In this document: in pieces, positions 17,135-26,291 of the stretch
How positions within the stretch are numbered: position 1 is the first letter of the stretch
Layout of the letters: each line of letters starts with the position of its first letter
Assembly (NCBI GenBank): GCA_900754965.1
Contig: CAAEEO010000051.1
Span: 1-64,000, forward strand
Source of the DNA: an uncultured Oscillospiraceae bacterium
GTDB lineage: Bacteria; Bacillota; Clostridia; Oscillospirales; Oscillospiraceae
Reading direction: 5' to 3'
DNA: 64,000 bases
Notes under the pieces: model-generated
The model's input: the letters and a program-made list of their open reading frames with translations, nothing else
Databases searched by the model: none
What the model was told of the DNA's origin: nothing
Position numbers and translations under genes: made by a program

Positions 17135-19180
17135 TCAGTTGAAGGTGTTCCCGGCAGTTTGGAGCATCTGCTCCACCCGGCGGCGCAGCACCGGGTATTC
17201 TTTCAGCTCCGGGTCCCGCTCCAGCAGGGCATGGGCCTCCTCCTGTGCTGCCGTCAGTACCTGCATATCAGCCCCCAAATCCGCAATATGGGTTTCCGGC
17301 AGACCGTGCTGCCGATTGCCGAAAAAGTCTCCAGGCCCCCGCAGCCGCAAATCTTCCTCACTGATGGCAAATCCGTCCGACAGCTTGGTCATGATCTTCA
17401 GCCGTTCCCGAGCCACATCCCCTTTGCTGTCCGACACCAGGACACACCAACTTTTGTATGGGCCGCGGCCAATCCGCCCCCGAAGCTGATGGAGCTGGCT
17501 CAGGCCAAACCGTTCCGCATTTTCTATGACCATCAGGTTGGCGTTGGGCACATCCACCCCCACTTCAATGACCGTGGTGGATACCAGAATATCCACAGCT
17601 CCGGCTACCATCGCCGCCATGATCTCCTCTTTTTCCCGCGCTTTCATCCGGCCGTGAATACACCGCACCCGCAAATCCGGAAACTCTCCCTGGAGATACA
17701 CGGCATGCTCCTGCGCCGAATGCAGTCCCGACTCCATGCCATCTTCGTCCTCTTCCACTTTCGGGCAGACCACAAAGACCTGCCGGCCTTCCTCCACCTG
17801 CTTGCGGATAAATCCGTTGAGCCGTTGGCGATAACTCTCATTGACCAGCAATGTGTCCACTTTCTGCCGTCCGGGGGGCAATTCATCGATGACAGACACA
17901 TCTAAGTCCCCGTAAATGATCAGCGCCAGGGTGCGGGGAATGGGCGTTGCCGACATGACCAGCACATGGGGCCGTTTGCCCTTTGCCGCCAAGGCCGCCC
18001 GCTGTTCCACGCCAAAGCGGTGCTGCTCATCCACAATCACCAACGCCAGTCCGGGCAGTTCCACATCTCCGGTGAGCACTGCGTGTGTCCCCACCAGCAC
18101 ATCCACTTCCCCACCTGCCAGGCGCTGTTTCACCAGTCGTTTTTCTTTTGCCGTCATAGAACCGGTCAGCAATTCCACCCGCACTCCGGCTGCCCCCAAC
18201 AGCTGCGTCAAAGTGCGGAAGTGCTGCTCTGCCAGAATTTCCGTAGGAGCCATCATCACAGATAAGTATCCCGTCCGGGCAGCGGCCCAGATGGCTGCCG
18301 CCGCCACCAGGGTCTTACCGCTGCCCACATCACCCTGCACCAGTCGATTCATGGCATACCCAGACCGCAGATCTTCAAAAATCGCCTGAATGGCCCGGTC
18401 TTGAGCACCGGTAGGCGAAAAGGGCAGAGATGCATAAAACGGCTCCGGACTGTCCGCAGAAATTGGGATTCCGCTCTGGGGTGTTCGCTCCCCATGGACC
18501 TGCTGCAATGCACAGGCCAAGGTAAACAGTTCTTCAAAGATCAGACGCCGTCGGGCAATCTCCAGAGACAGAAAATCCTCCGGAAAATGGATATTTCGGT
18601 AGGCATAGGCCGCCGCGCACAACTGATGCCGCTGCGCCACCTCCTTTGGCAGCAGATCCGGAAATTCTCCCTCGCATCGATCCAGGCTGATCTCCGCCGC
18701 CTGCAGCAGCGCTTTTTGCCCCAGTCCCGCCGTGGTCCGATAGATTGGGACGATCCGCCGCGTGACCTGTCCTTCCCCGGCCTTTTCGTGGATGGGGTTT
18801 GTCATGGTCTTGCGCTTGCCTATCACACCAACTTTGCCGTAAAAGGTATAGGTCTCCCCCACCTGGAACTGGTTTTTGGCATAAGGCTGATTGAAATAGG
18901 TGATTTCAATGACCCCGCTCTCGTCCGCCGCCCGGAATTTCACCAGCTGCATTCCCCGGCGCACCCGGGAAAGGGTCGGCTGCGTGGAGACCATAGCCCG
19001 GACGCAGCAGGTCTGCTCTGCTGCAGCCGACGCAATGGGACAGATCACCGAGCGGTCTTCATATTTCCGTGGGAAGTATCCCACCATATCTCCCAAGGTG
19101 CGAACGCCCAATTTTCGGAACGCCGCTGCCTTTTTTTCGCCCACACCGGGCAATGCGGAAATCTCCGTTTCCCAGGCCAT
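17135..19180 (-). CDS. recG: ATP-dependent DNA helicase RecG
   Basis: A 681-residue branch-migration helicase for stalled forks and recombination intermediates. It has an N-terminal wedge/OB domain (LPGVGEKKAAAF then FPRKYEDRS), Walker A GDVGSGKT, the DEQH-type box VIVDEQHRFGVEQR, SATPIPRTLA, and the C-terminal RIGRGPYKSWCVLV and GDFFGNRQHGLPE motifs. ATG 19180 follows GAGGAGGG and is chosen over an upstream start inside apbE. It begins 13 bp after the apbE stop, so apbE-recG form one operon. Confidence 0.96.
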   Translation of the reverse strand: MAWETEISALPGVGEKKAAAFRKLGVRTLGDMVGYFPRKYEDRSVICPIASAAAEQTCCVRAMVSTQPTLSRVRRGMQLVKFRAADESGVIEITYFNQPYAKNQFQVGETYTFYGKVGVIGKRKTMTNPIHEKAGEGQVTRRIVPIYRTTAGLGQKALLQAAEISLDRCEGEFPDLLPKEVAQRHQLCAAAYAYRNIHFPEDFLSLEIARRRLIFEELFTLACALQQVHGERTPQSGIPISADSPEPFYASLPFSPTGAQDRAIQAIFEDLRSGYAMNRLVQGDVGSGKTLVAAAAIWAAARTGYLSVMMAPTEILAEQHFRTLTQLLGAAGVRVELLTGSMTAKEKRLVKQRLAGGEVDVLVGTHAVLTGDVELPGLALVIVDEQHRFGVEQRAALAAKGKRPHVLVMSATPIPRTLALIIYGDLDVSVIDELPPGRQKVDTLLVNESYRQRLNGFIRKQVEEGRQVFVVCPKVEEDEDGMESGLHSAQEHAVYLQGEFPDLRVRCIHGRMKAREKEEIMAAMVAGAVDILVSTTVIEVGVDVPNANLMVIENAERFGLSQLHQLRGRIGRGPYKSWCVLVSDSKGDVARERLKIMTKLSDGFAISEEDLRLRGPGDFFGNRQHGLPETHIADLGADMQVLTAAQEEAHALLERDPELKEYPVLRRRVEQMLQTAGNTFN

Positions 19181-19193
19181 CCGCTCTCCCTCC

Positions 19194-20225
19194 TCAATCT
19201 GTAAACAGATAGGTATATGTGTCTCCCTGGGGCGTAAATCTTCCTTCCAGACCACTTGTGGCCACCACACGGCCGTCCTCCGTCACCAGGATCAATTCAA
19301 ATCCCCCGTAAGTCCGCCAATACTCCAGCGCCCCTTCTTCCCCCAAGACAAACAGTGCCGTGGACAAACAGTCAGCCATCACGCCTTCCGGGCACACCAC
19401 CGTCACAGACTGCAAACCGCTGTCTGCCGGATACCCGGTGGCGGGGTCGATGATATGGTGATAGACCGCACCATCCTGCTCAAAGTACCGCTGATAGCCG
19501 CCGCTAGTGACCACTGCGGTCTCCCCCACTTCCAATACCCCTAGGTAGCCGGAAAGGTCGTTGGGGTCCTGAACGGCGATCCGCCAGTCGGAGCCATCCG
19601 GTTTCTGTCCCAAAGTCTGCACATTGCCCCCCAGAGAAATCAGCGCCCCGGACACACCGGCATCCCGCAGCGTATCCGTCACTGCATCGCCGGTAGCGCC
19701 CTTGGCCACAGCGCCAAAGCTGAGTTCCGCCCCCTCCGGCAGGGTCAAATACCACTGGCCGTCCTCTTCCTCCAGTTCGATCCCGGAGAAATTCTTCTGC
19801 GTCAGGGCAGCCTGGATTTCCTCTGCCTCCGGAACCCGGTAATTCTGGTCGATGAATCCCCAGGTCTCCACCACCGGGTAAATGGTTAGATCCAGCGCGC
19901 CGCCGGAGCGTTCATATACCGTGGCAGCCGTTTGCATCATGGCTGCCGTCTGTTCGGAGATCGTCACCCGTTTCTCGCCGCTGTTGAGCCGGGCTGTTTC
20001 GCTGTCCGGGAAATCCGGGTCCAGCTGTGCCGCGGTGTCGTTGATTACCTGAACCGCCTCCGCCAGGGCCTGTTCTCCCTGCTTTCCGTAAGCAGTCAGA
20101 TCCATCACCGTATCCATGGCAAAAATCTGCTTTTGAACCGGCTTTTCCTGGCATCCTGTCAAAGTCAAAAGGAGCACTGCCGTGAGCAGTCCTCCGCAAA
20201 TGGTAGTTTTTCTCGTAAATTTCAT
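19194..20225 (-). CDS. apbE: FAD:protein FMN transferase (ApbE), lipoprotein
   Basis: A 343-residue extracytoplasmic flavin transferase that links FMN covalently to Thr or Ser of redox proteins such as RnfG/NqrC. A lipobox (LTLTGC) ends the signal peptide. Later motifs are FAMDTVMDLTAYG, GALDLTIYPVVETWGF, SFGAVAKGATGDAV, GALISLGGNVQTLG, and HHIIDPATGYPADSGL with its His-Asp metal region. ATG 20225, with GAGGAAAACC upstream, gives a clean signal peptide. No rnf/nqr genes are in the window, so the acceptor must be elsewhere. Confidence 0.94.
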   Translation of the reverse strand: MKFTRKTTICGGLLTAVLLLTLTGCQEKPVQKQIFAMDTVMDLTAYGKQGEQALAEAVQVINDTAAQLDPDFPDSETARLNSGEKRVTISEQTAAMMQTAATVYERSGGALDLTIYPVVETWGFIDQNYRVPEAEEIQAALTQKNFSGIELEEEDGQWYLTLPEGAELSFGAVAKGATGDAVTDTLRDAGVSGALISLGGNVQTLGQKPDGSDWRIAVQDPNDLSGYLGVLEVGETAVVTSGGYQRYFEQDGAVYHHIIDPATGYPADSGLQSVTVVCPEGVMADCLSTALFVLGEEGALEYWRTYGGFELILVTEDGRVVATSGLEGRFTPQGDTYTYLFTD

Positions 20226-20317
20226 GGTTTTCCTCACTGTATGCCCGAAATTTTTCCCTGTTTTCACGCGGAAATCGTTGGGCAATTTGTATCATAGCAT
20301 ATTTTTGAAAATAATGC

Positions 20318-20346
20318 TTTACTTTTCTAAAAAAGTTTGCTATAAT
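20318..20346 (+). promoter_or_regulatory. Promoter of tRNA-Arg
   Basis: TTTACT (20318-20323), a 17-bp spacer and TATAAT (20341-20346), 24 bp before the tRNA 5' end. Confidence 0.8.
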
Positions 20347-20370
20347 CATTTATGCTTTTTAAGTTGATAT

Positions 20371-20447
20371 GCGCCTGTAGCTCAGTTGGATAGAGTGTTA
20401 GACTCCGACTCTAAAGGTCGCTGGTTCGAATCCAGTCAGGCGTACCA
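20371..20447 (+). tRNA. tRNA-Arg(CCG)
   Basis: A 77-nt cloverleaf: acceptor GCGCCTG paired with CAGGCGT, D arm with GCTC/GAGT, anticodon stem TTAGA/TCTAA with loop CTCCGAC (anticodon CCG) and T arm GCTGG TTCGAAT CCAGT. The CCA end is encoded. It reads the CGG codon. Confidence 0.95.
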
Positions 20448-20480
20448 CCCCGGAATGGTTTTCCCATCCCGGGGTTTTCT
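20447..20480 (+). terminator. Terminator of tRNA-Arg
   Basis: Hairpin CCCCGG/CCGGGG plus ATGG/CCAT directly after the CCA end, followed by TTTTCTTTT. Confidence 0.8.
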
Positions 20481-20488
20481 TTTGCAAA

Positions 20489-20530
20489 AAACAGCCTGCG
20501 GATGGTTTGGTATCCGCAGGCTGTTTGATT
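20489..20530 (-). terminator. Terminator of the flavoprotein gene
   Basis: A perfect 15-bp stem AAACAGCCTGCGGAT / ATCCGCAGGCTGTTT with an 8-nt loop, 18 bp beyond the flavoprotein stop on the minus strand. Confidence 0.8.
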
Positions 20531-20544
20531 TGCCTCCTTACAGT

Positions 20545-21084
20545 TTACACCTTTCTGCCCATATCCCGTGCCCTTTGCAGCGCAGGACTGTTTTTCATGG
20601 CATCCAATGTTTCCGCACCACCGCCGAACACCGTTCCGGCCAGCCGGGCTTTCTCAAAACACTCCACCCAGCCCTCCAGTCCGCTCACCGCTCTATCCAT
20701 AGCGCTCTGCTCATACTCGGCCGCAGTGGCAATGAGGTACACTTCCCGGAATCGGTAATCCGATGGAAACAACGGATTTGCCCGGTCCAGCATGGTCTTC
20801 ATCTGACCGCACATTTCGTAGTAATAAATGGGCGTGGCAAACACCAGCACATCTACATCTTTCATTTTCTGGGCAATCCAGTCCGCATCGTCGCGGATGA
20901 CGCACCGTTGGGTTTCCTGACACACCAGGCAGCCCTTGCAGAAACCAATGGTCTTGTCGTACAGACAGATTTTTTCCACACTGTGTCCCACTTCACGGGC
21001 GCCGTCCAAAAATGCGTCCGTCAAAGTTTCCGAGTTTCCTCCCTGGTGAGGGCCGGTGCAAATCGCCAACACTGTTCTACTCAT
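20545..21084 (-). CDS. Iron-sulfur flavoprotein / NADPH-dependent FMN reductase family protein
   Basis: A 179-residue flavodoxin-fold protein. The N-terminus reads CTGPHQGGNSETL, an FMN phosphate loop. Next comes the compact cysteine motif CKGCLVCQETQRC, spaced C-x2-C-x2-C-x5-C as in Isf iron-sulfur flavoproteins that bind a 4Fe-4S cluster. FATPIYYYEMCGQMKTMLDR follows. Isf-type proteins pass electrons to O2, peroxide or unknown acceptors in anaerobes. ATG 21084 follows AGAGGAGGAA and overlaps the acetyltransferase stop by 4 bp. The pair diverges from a LysR regulator that may control it. Confidence 0.8.
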   Translation of the reverse strand: MSRTVLAICTGPHQGGNSETLTDAFLDGAREVGHSVEKICLYDKTIGFCKGCLVCQETQRCVIRDDADWIAQKMKDVDVLVFATPIYYYEMCGQMKTMLDRANPLFPSDYRFREVYLIATAAEYEQSAMDRAVSGLEGWVECFEKARLAGTVFGGGAETLDAMKNSPALQRARDMGRKV

Positions 21085-21662
21085 TTCCGTTCCTCCTCTG
21101 TCAATTCCCGAATGATGCGGGCCGGTACGCCGCCCACAATGGTATAGGCAGGCACATCTTTCGTCACCACTGCACCTGCGGCCACAATCGCTCCATCTCC
21201 GATGGTCACACCGGGTAACACCGTGGCATGGGCGCCAATCCACACCCGCTTACCAATATGAATGGGCGCAGGCACCATCCCCGCCCGCTTGGATACCCCA
21301 TACTCGTGATTCAGCGTAGCCAGCACCACCTGATGCCCGATGAGGCTCTCATCCCCGATTGTGATGCCTCCCTGGTCCTGAAAGCAGCATCCTGCGTTGA
21401 TGAACACCTTCTTTCCCACGGTGATGTTCTTCCCACAGTCACTGTAAAAAGGCGGGAACAATCCAAATCCCTCGTCTACCGGTTTGCCAATGAGCGCAGA
21501 AAACAGCGCCCGCAATTCCTCCGGGGTATGGTAGCCGTTGTTCATTTCCATGGTAATGCGGATGGCCTCCTGAGAGATCCCGTGCATAAACTGATGAACC
21601 TCTGAACCGCCCGCCACCGGTTTCCCGGCATTCAAGTGTGCCAAATATTCCTGTAAGTCCAT
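21081..21662 (-). CDS. Sugar O-acetyltransferase, LacA/Maa-like
   Basis: A 193-residue left-handed beta-helix acetyltransferase. The C-terminal part shows hexapeptide turns and the CoA-site stretch GKRVWIGAHATVLPGVTIGD followed by VVTKDVPAYTIVGGVPARII. The catalytic His lies in ATLNHEYG. The family uses acetyl-CoA on sugars such as maltose or galactosides; the substrate is unknown here. The N-terminal 75 residues differ from classic LacA. ATG 21662 follows GGAGGT. It is the first gene of a two-gene operon with the flavoprotein. Confidence 0.85.
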   Translation of the reverse strand: MDLQEYLAHLNAGKPVAGGSEVHQFMHGISQEAIRITMEMNNGYHTPEELRALFSALIGKPVDEGFGLFPPFYSDCGKNITVGKKVFINAGCCFQDQGGITIGDESLIGHQVVLATLNHEYGVSKRAGMVPAPIHIGKRVWIGAHATVLPGVTIGDGAIVAAGAVVTKDVPAYTIVGGVPARIIRELTEEERK

Positions 21663-21687
21663 AACTGACCTCCATTTCTTTACCAAT

Positions 21688-21716
21688 ATCATATCCAAGT
21701 TGTTCTGAAATGTAAA
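21688..21716 (-). promoter_or_regulatory. Promoter of the acetyltransferase-flavoprotein operon
   Basis: Minus strand: TTTACA (21716-21711), a 17-bp spacer and TATGAT (21693-21688). The adjacent LysR palindrome lies 23-39 bp upstream of its -35 box. Confidence 0.75.
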
Positions 21717-21738
21717 ATGCTTATTTTTAATCTTCAGA

Positions 21739-21755
21739 TATGCTTTACAAGCATA
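21739..21755. promoter_or_regulatory. LysR-type operator palindrome
   Basis: TATGCTT-TAC-AAGCATA, a perfect 7-bp inverted repeat containing a T-N11-A LysR box, in the divergent gap between the acetyltransferase operon and the LysR gene. A partial copy (ATGCTTAT) sits at about 21717. Confidence 0.7.
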
Positions 21756-21790
21756 GCAACAGTGGATATACTCATACAGAGGTGAAGTCT

Positions 21791-22690
21791 ATGGAACTGC
21801 GACTATTGCAATATTTCCTCGCTGTGGCCCGTGAGGAAAGCATCACGAAAGCTGCGGATGTGCTCCATGTCACCCAGCCTACCTTGTCTCGGCAGATGAT
21901 GGAGCTGGAAACAGAACTGGGCACAACGCTGTTTCACCGCACCAACCGCAAAACCGTGCTGACGGAAGATGGCCTGCGCCTGCGTCTGCGGGCAGAGGAA
22001 ATCGTGGACATGGTGAATAAAACGGAATCTGAATTTTTATCCAGGAGCGGGCCTGTCAGCGGAGACATCTACATCGGAGCCGGGGAAACAGATGCCATGC
22101 GCCTGATTGCCAGAACCATGCAGCAGATTCATGGCGAGTATCCGGACATTCATTACCATTTGCACAGCGGCAATGCGTTGGATGTAATGGAAAAGCTCAA
22201 CAAGGGACTGCTGGATTTCGGTCTGCTCATTGAACCGGTAGACAAAAGCAACTATGCCTATCTGCGCCTGCCTGTTGCTGACACATGGGGCATCTATATG
22301 CGCAAGGACAGCCCCTACGCAGCGCTGTCCAGCATCACAGCGGAAACCTTGCGGGAACTGCCGCTGATTTGTTCCAGGCAGTCTCTGACCAACGGAGACT
22401 TCACCGATTGGCTGGGGCAGGAATTGAAAGACTTGCATATCATCGGTACCTACAATCTGCTGTATAACGCATCACTGATGGTTTCCGAGGGATTGGGCTA
22501 TGCACTGTGCCTGGACAAACTGGTGAACACAGAAACCAGCGGCCTGTGTTTCCGTCCATTGGCCCCAATACTGGAGGCCAACCTGGTGTTGGTCTGGAAA
22601 AAGCACCGTATGTTCTCCCAGGCCGCAGAAATATTTCTGGATACTTTGCGTCAAACACTCTTTGACACTCCATCCTCCGCAGAATCCTGA
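21791..22690 (+). CDS. LysR-family transcriptional regulator
   Basis: A 299-residue LTTR. The N-terminal winged helix-turn-helix reads MELRLLQYFLAVAREESITK then AADVLHVTQPTLSRQMMELE. The effector-binding domain occupies about residues 90-290. ATG 21791 follows AGAGGTGAAG and gives the standard family N-terminus. Divergence from the acetyltransferase-flavoprotein pair, with a palindrome in the shared gap, makes that pair the likely target. The inducer is unknown. Confidence 0.92.
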   Translation: MELRLLQYFLAVAREESITKAADVLHVTQPTLSRQMMELETELGTTLFHRTNRKTVLTEDGLRLRLRAEEIVDMVNKTESEFLSRSGPVSGDIYIGAGETDAMRLIARTMQQIHGEYPDIHYHLHSGNALDVMEKLNKGLLDFGLLIEPVDKSNYAYLRLPVADTWGIYMRKDSPYAALSSITAETLRELPLICSRQSLTNGDFTDWLGQELKDLHIIGTYNLLYNASLMVSEGLGYALCLDKLVNTETSGLCFRPLAPILEANLVLVWKKHRMFSQAAEIFLDTLRQTLFDTPSSAES

Positions 22691-22760
22691 CCCTTTTGCG
22701 CCACATATCACACCCAGAGAACTGGTTTCCCCATTCCCCGCCCCCTGTCTCGCATACGCT

Positions 22761-22806
22761 AAAAACAGTTCCGCCTGATTTTGCAAAATCAGGCGGAACT
22801 GTTTTT
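22761..22806. terminator. Bidirectional terminator between lysR and the lipoprotein gene
   Basis: A perfect 22-bp stem (22761-22782 with 22785-22806), A5 on one side and T5 on the other, between convergent genes. Confidence 0.9.
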
Positions 22807-22829
22807 CATACTTTCTTAGATGGCGACTA

Positions 22830-23366
22830 TCAGCTCTCTGCGTTCCATATAAAGCTGTCTACCATTGTACGCGCCGCTTCATTGGCTGATTCCGATCCAC
22901 TGAAATTGGTCAGCTGAATCAGGCAGAACCCGTAATCTTTCACGATGTAGTACTGTACCGTTACAACATCCCCCTCATCGATGGTAAAAATATACAGCAG
23001 ATCTCCCTGTTCCGTATATGTTCCATCTCCGTTCAGTTCTGCCTCAATGCCATCCAACTGTACCAAAAGCTGCTGCACGATTGCGTCCCGAAACTGTGCA
23101 TGCTCTTCTAATGCATATCGGTTTTCTCCAACATGAATGGAAATATTATCCGGCGTTTCGTCCTCTTCATGTCCTTCCTCTACGTAGAACAGCTGTGCGT
23201 CCGTCGAATATTTTTCGGACTTCACCCAACCTTCCGGAACAGTATAGCTCCCCGGAACAGCCCCCTGTGAGGGGTCAGCTGAGGCGGAGGGCGCCGGATC
23301 ACCGCCCTTACCGCATCCGGTAAAGAGCAGCATCACAGACAACGCCATCATCAAAATTCTTTTCAT
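22830..23366 (-). CDS. Hypothetical lipoprotein
   Basis: A 178-residue protein with a lipoprotein signal (MKRILMMALSVMLLFTGCG, Cys18). A short Pro/Ser linker follows, then a globular domain of about 130 residues with no motif I recognise. ATG 23366 follows AGGAGGAATG. It starts 44 bp downstream of the SDR stop and is probably the last gene of the OYE-SDR operon. Whether it works with those enzymes is not evident. Confidence 0.75.
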   Translation of the reverse strand: MKRILMMALSVMLLFTGCGKGGDPAPSASADPSQGAVPGSYTVPEGWVKSEKYSTDAQLFYVEEGHEEDETPDNISIHVGENRYALEEHAQFRDAIVQQLLVQLDGIEAELNGDGTYTEQGDLLYIFTIDEGDVVTVQYYIVKDYGFCLIQLTNFSGSESANEAARTMVDSFIWNAES

Positions 23367-23410
23367 GGATCATTCCTCCTAATTCTCGTCAATCCCCGGC
23401 GCGGCCTTAC

Positions 23411-24271
23411 TCACTTTCCAAATACCGCCTGGAACTCCGGGTTGGTCGCCGGATTCAGTCCCAGCGCATCCATTTCGTCGCCGTAAGCAGGACAAGGGAT
23501 ACCGTGGCCCCCGGCCACTTCCAGAGCCTGCCCGGTAATCCAGGAGGACTGCTCCGACGCGAAGAACAGCATGGCTTTTGCCTGATCCTCCGGTTCTCCC
23601 AACCGATAGATCGGTGTGTGTTTCAGCCAGGCGTCGATCGATTCCTTGGGCATATACCGCATGGCGGCCTCCGTTCTGGTAAAGCCGGGGCAAACGGCAT
23701 TGCAGCGGATACCGTAACGGCCGTACTGTGCGGCAATGGCCCGGGTCAGATACACCACGCCCATTTTCGCCATTCCGTAATAAGTCTGATTGTCCTGGGG
23801 ATGGAATGCCGTGAGGGAGGCGTTGTTCACGATGGAACCGCCGCCATTTTTGATCATGTGCGGGATTACCAGACGGCAGACCTCAGCGGTTACGGAAATA
23901 TTATGCTCCAAAACACCGTTGATGGCCAACACCGTGCTGTCCAGCACATTTTTATCCCCCTTGATATAAGCACTGGAACTGGAGGGATAGCCGCCCAGGC
24001 TGTTGATCAGAATATCAATCCGGCCTTCCTGGGCAATGACTGTGTCTACCATTGGGGCAAATGTGGAAAAATCGTCTCCATCAAAGTAGACAATATGTAC
24101 ATTGCCGCCGGCAGCGTTCAATTCCTCCACAGCCTGTTTGCTTTTTTCCGGCGCACGGATGCCCATATAAACAGTAGCGCCATCTGCCGCCAGCATTTTT
24201 ACCGCCGCAAAGGCAATCCCCCGACTGGACGCCGTTACCAATGCAACTTTTCCTTTCAGATCATCATACAT
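23411..24271 (-). CDS. Short-chain dehydrogenase/reductase
   Basis: A 286-residue NAD(P)-dependent SDR. The cofactor loop is TASSRGIAFA (residues 13-22), the NAG-like motif is replaced by INSLGGYP, the catalytic Ser is in VNNASLTAF, and YYGMAKMG supplies Tyr-x3-Lys. The CPGFTRTEA loop follows. The C-terminal 30 residues extend beyond the common fold. It lies 43 bp behind an Old Yellow Enzyme under TetR control. This resembles reductive modules that act on enones or steroids and bile acids, but the substrate is not deducible. Confidence 0.88.
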   Translation of the reverse strand: MYDDLKGKVALVTASSRGIAFAAVKMLAADGATVYMGIRAPEKSKQAVEELNAAGGNVHIVYFDGDDFSTFAPMVDTVIAQEGRIDILINSLGGYPSSSSAYIKGDKNVLDSTVLAINGVLEHNISVTAEVCRLVIPHMIKNGGGSIVNNASLTAFHPQDNQTYYGMAKMGVVYLTRAIAAQYGRYGIRCNAVCPGFTRTEAAMRYMPKESIDAWLKHTPIYRLGEPEDQAKAMLFFASEQSSWITGQALEVAGGHGIPCPAYGDEMDALGLNPATNPEFQAVFGK

Positions 24272-24314
24272 AACAGAAACTCCTTTCAGTTCTTCTTTTT
24301 ATCTTCTTGAATAT

Positions 24315-26291
24315 TCAGATCATCGCCGCTACCCGGTATGCATCAGCGTGACACATGGCCAGATTGGAAGGATTGGCGCTGTCTCCAATGTTGTACAATT
24401 CCGGAATATACTGCCGCAATTCCTGATAGAGGGCATCATTGGCCGGGTCACCGGTGCAAATCACCACATTGTCGCAGGGCAGTTCGAACAGGAATCCCAC
24501 CTTATCAGAAACCTGGACGGCATCCGGGCGAATCTCCTGACAGACAGTGTCCAGGTAGACTTCCACATGGTATCGCCGCAGCTGTGTCAGCAGACAGCAG
24601 CGATTGCCGAAGGTATAGCCGGGCGCCAGCGTGTCACGCATCTCTACCAAAGCCACCTCATGCCCTTCAGCCCCCAACTTTTCAGCCACTTCACAGCCCA
24701 CATCACCGCCGCCAATGACGACCACGCGCTTTCCTTCCACCGGTTTTCCGTCAAAGTACTCCTTGCCGCTGCACACATGGGGAAGGTCTGTGCCGGGAAC
24801 GGGCAGATGCCCGGGGCGCACACCTGTGGCGCAGATCACCACATCCGGAGACTGCGCCAGAACCGTTTCCACAGTGGCCTCCGTATTCAGCATCACAGGA
24901 ATATCGTTGGCCCGCACCGTTTCATAAAAGTACGGAATCAGCCGCCGGAAATGGTCCTTGTGCAGAGGGGCCATGGCATAATGAACCTGGCCGCCCAGTT
25001 TGTCGCTCTTCTCCAGAATGATGGGATGATGGCCCCGTCGTTTGAGAACTTTAGCCGCCTCAATCCCCGCAGGTCCCGCCCCGATAATCAGCACCTTTTT
25101 CGGTGTAACCGCAGGCGGCAGTTCGAAACGGCTGTCGTTGGCCATGGCGCCGTTGCCGGAGCAATAGCAGTGAGCGCCCGTGGCCAACTGGTCGGAGGCA
25201 CAAACGAAACAGCCGATACAGGGATGGATTTCCCCTTCTCTTCCCTCTTCCATCAGACGGATAATGTGCGGCTCCACAATGCTGCTTTTGCCGAAGTACA
25301 CAAAGTCCGCAGCGCCGGAATCCATCACTTCCTGCGCCATTTCTGGAGTACGCATATTTCCACCGGCCACAAATTTCAAACCAAATCCCTGGGGGAAGGT
25401 CTCCATCATGTGCTGATGATACAGCTGCACCAACCGTTTCAGGGGGAAGTACCCGGAGGCCGTCTGCGGAGTATCCTCAAAGTCCGGCATGACTTTCGTG
25501 CTGTCACCGATACACTCAATGGCATCCACTCCAATTTCCTCCATCCTGCGGCAGACATACATGATATCCGCCGGAGAAATTCCGTCAGCCTGGATCACCG
25601 TGGTCTTGACCATCAGCGCAAATTCCCTGCCGCACAAATTGCGGATCTTCTGACAGATCTCCTCCACAAAGCGGAACCGATTTTCAATCGGGCCGCCATA
25701 CTCATCCCTGCGCTGATTACTCAAAGGACTGAGGAACTGCGCTCCCAGGTAGTAGCCCGTGGAATGAATCTCCACCCCGTCAAATCCCGCCAGCTGAGCA
25801 CGGCGGGCAGCCGCTGCGTACTTGTCCTGAATCTCATGGATTTCCTGCACACTCAGCTCCCGGGGCGTCTCATTTTTCACCCCCGTCAGATACATCATGG
25901 GCATGGCAATGGGAGACGGTCCCACCGGCTGCAATCCGGTGATGGCACGGCGGGCGCCCCGCCCGGTATGACTGATTTCCAACACACATTTGGCTCCGGC
26001 ATCATGGATGGCCGCCGCCAATTTGGTCAGGCCGGGAATGTACTTGTCATCGTCTGCCCGGAGCATGTTGGCGGTGTTCAAGCCGCCGGGGGCATCCACG
26101 CAAGTCACTTCGATCACAATCAGGCCAAACCCGCCCTTGGCCCGTTCTACATAGTGACGGATACATGTGTCGTTGACAAACCCGCCTTCTGTGCTGCTCA
26201 GCCCCATGGCCGGCATCACAGCCCGATTTTTCAGTTCCATACTGCCAATCTTTCCCGGCTGGAACAGAGATGGGCACTTACAAGTTGACAT
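24315..26291 (-). CDS. Old Yellow Enzyme-type NADH:flavin oxidoreductase (BaiCD/FadH-like)
   Basis: A 658-residue three-domain enoate reductase. The FMN TIM barrel spans about residues 1-350 (FQPGKIGSMELKNRAVMPAM, then HSTGYYLGAQFLSPLSNQR with the catalytic Tyr region). A 4Fe-4S segment reads CIGCFVCAS ... CYCSGN. The C-terminal part binds FAD and NADH (VLIIGAGPAGIEAAKVL and VVVIGGGDVGCEVAE). The family reduces activated C=C bonds of dienoyl-CoA, cinnamates, bile-acid or steroid enones. It leads the OYE-SDR-lipoprotein operon and diverges from a TetR gene, with an operator-like palindrome between. Confidence 0.9.
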   Translation of the reverse strand: MSTCKCPSLFQPGKIGSMELKNRAVMPAMGLSSTEGGFVNDTCIRHYVERAKGGFGLIVIEVTCVDAPGGLNTANMLRADDDKYIPGLTKLAAAIHDAGAKCVLEISHTGRGARRAITGLQPVGPSPIAMPMMYLTGVKNETPRELSVQEIHEIQDKYAAAARRAQLAGFDGVEIHSTGYYLGAQFLSPLSNQRRDEYGGPIENRFRFVEEICQKIRNLCGREFALMVKTTVIQADGISPADIMYVCRRMEEIGVDAIECIGDSTKVMPDFEDTPQTASGYFPLKRLVQLYHQHMMETFPQGFGLKFVAGGNMRTPEMAQEVMDSGAADFVYFGKSSIVEPHIIRLMEEGREGEIHPCIGCFVCASDQLATGAHCYCSGNGAMANDSRFELPPAVTPKKVLIIGAGPAGIEAAKVLKRRGHHPIILEKSDKLGGQVHYAMAPLHKDHFRRLIPYFYETVRANDIPVMLNTEATVETVLAQSPDVVICATGVRPGHLPVPGTDLPHVCSGKEYFDGKPVEGKRVVVIGGGDVGCEVAEKLGAEGHEVALVEMRDTLAPGYTFGNRCCLLTQLRRYHVEVYLDTVCQEIRPDAVQVSDKVGFLFELPCDNVVICTGDPANDALYQELRQYIPELYNIGDSANPSNLAMCHADAYRVAAMI

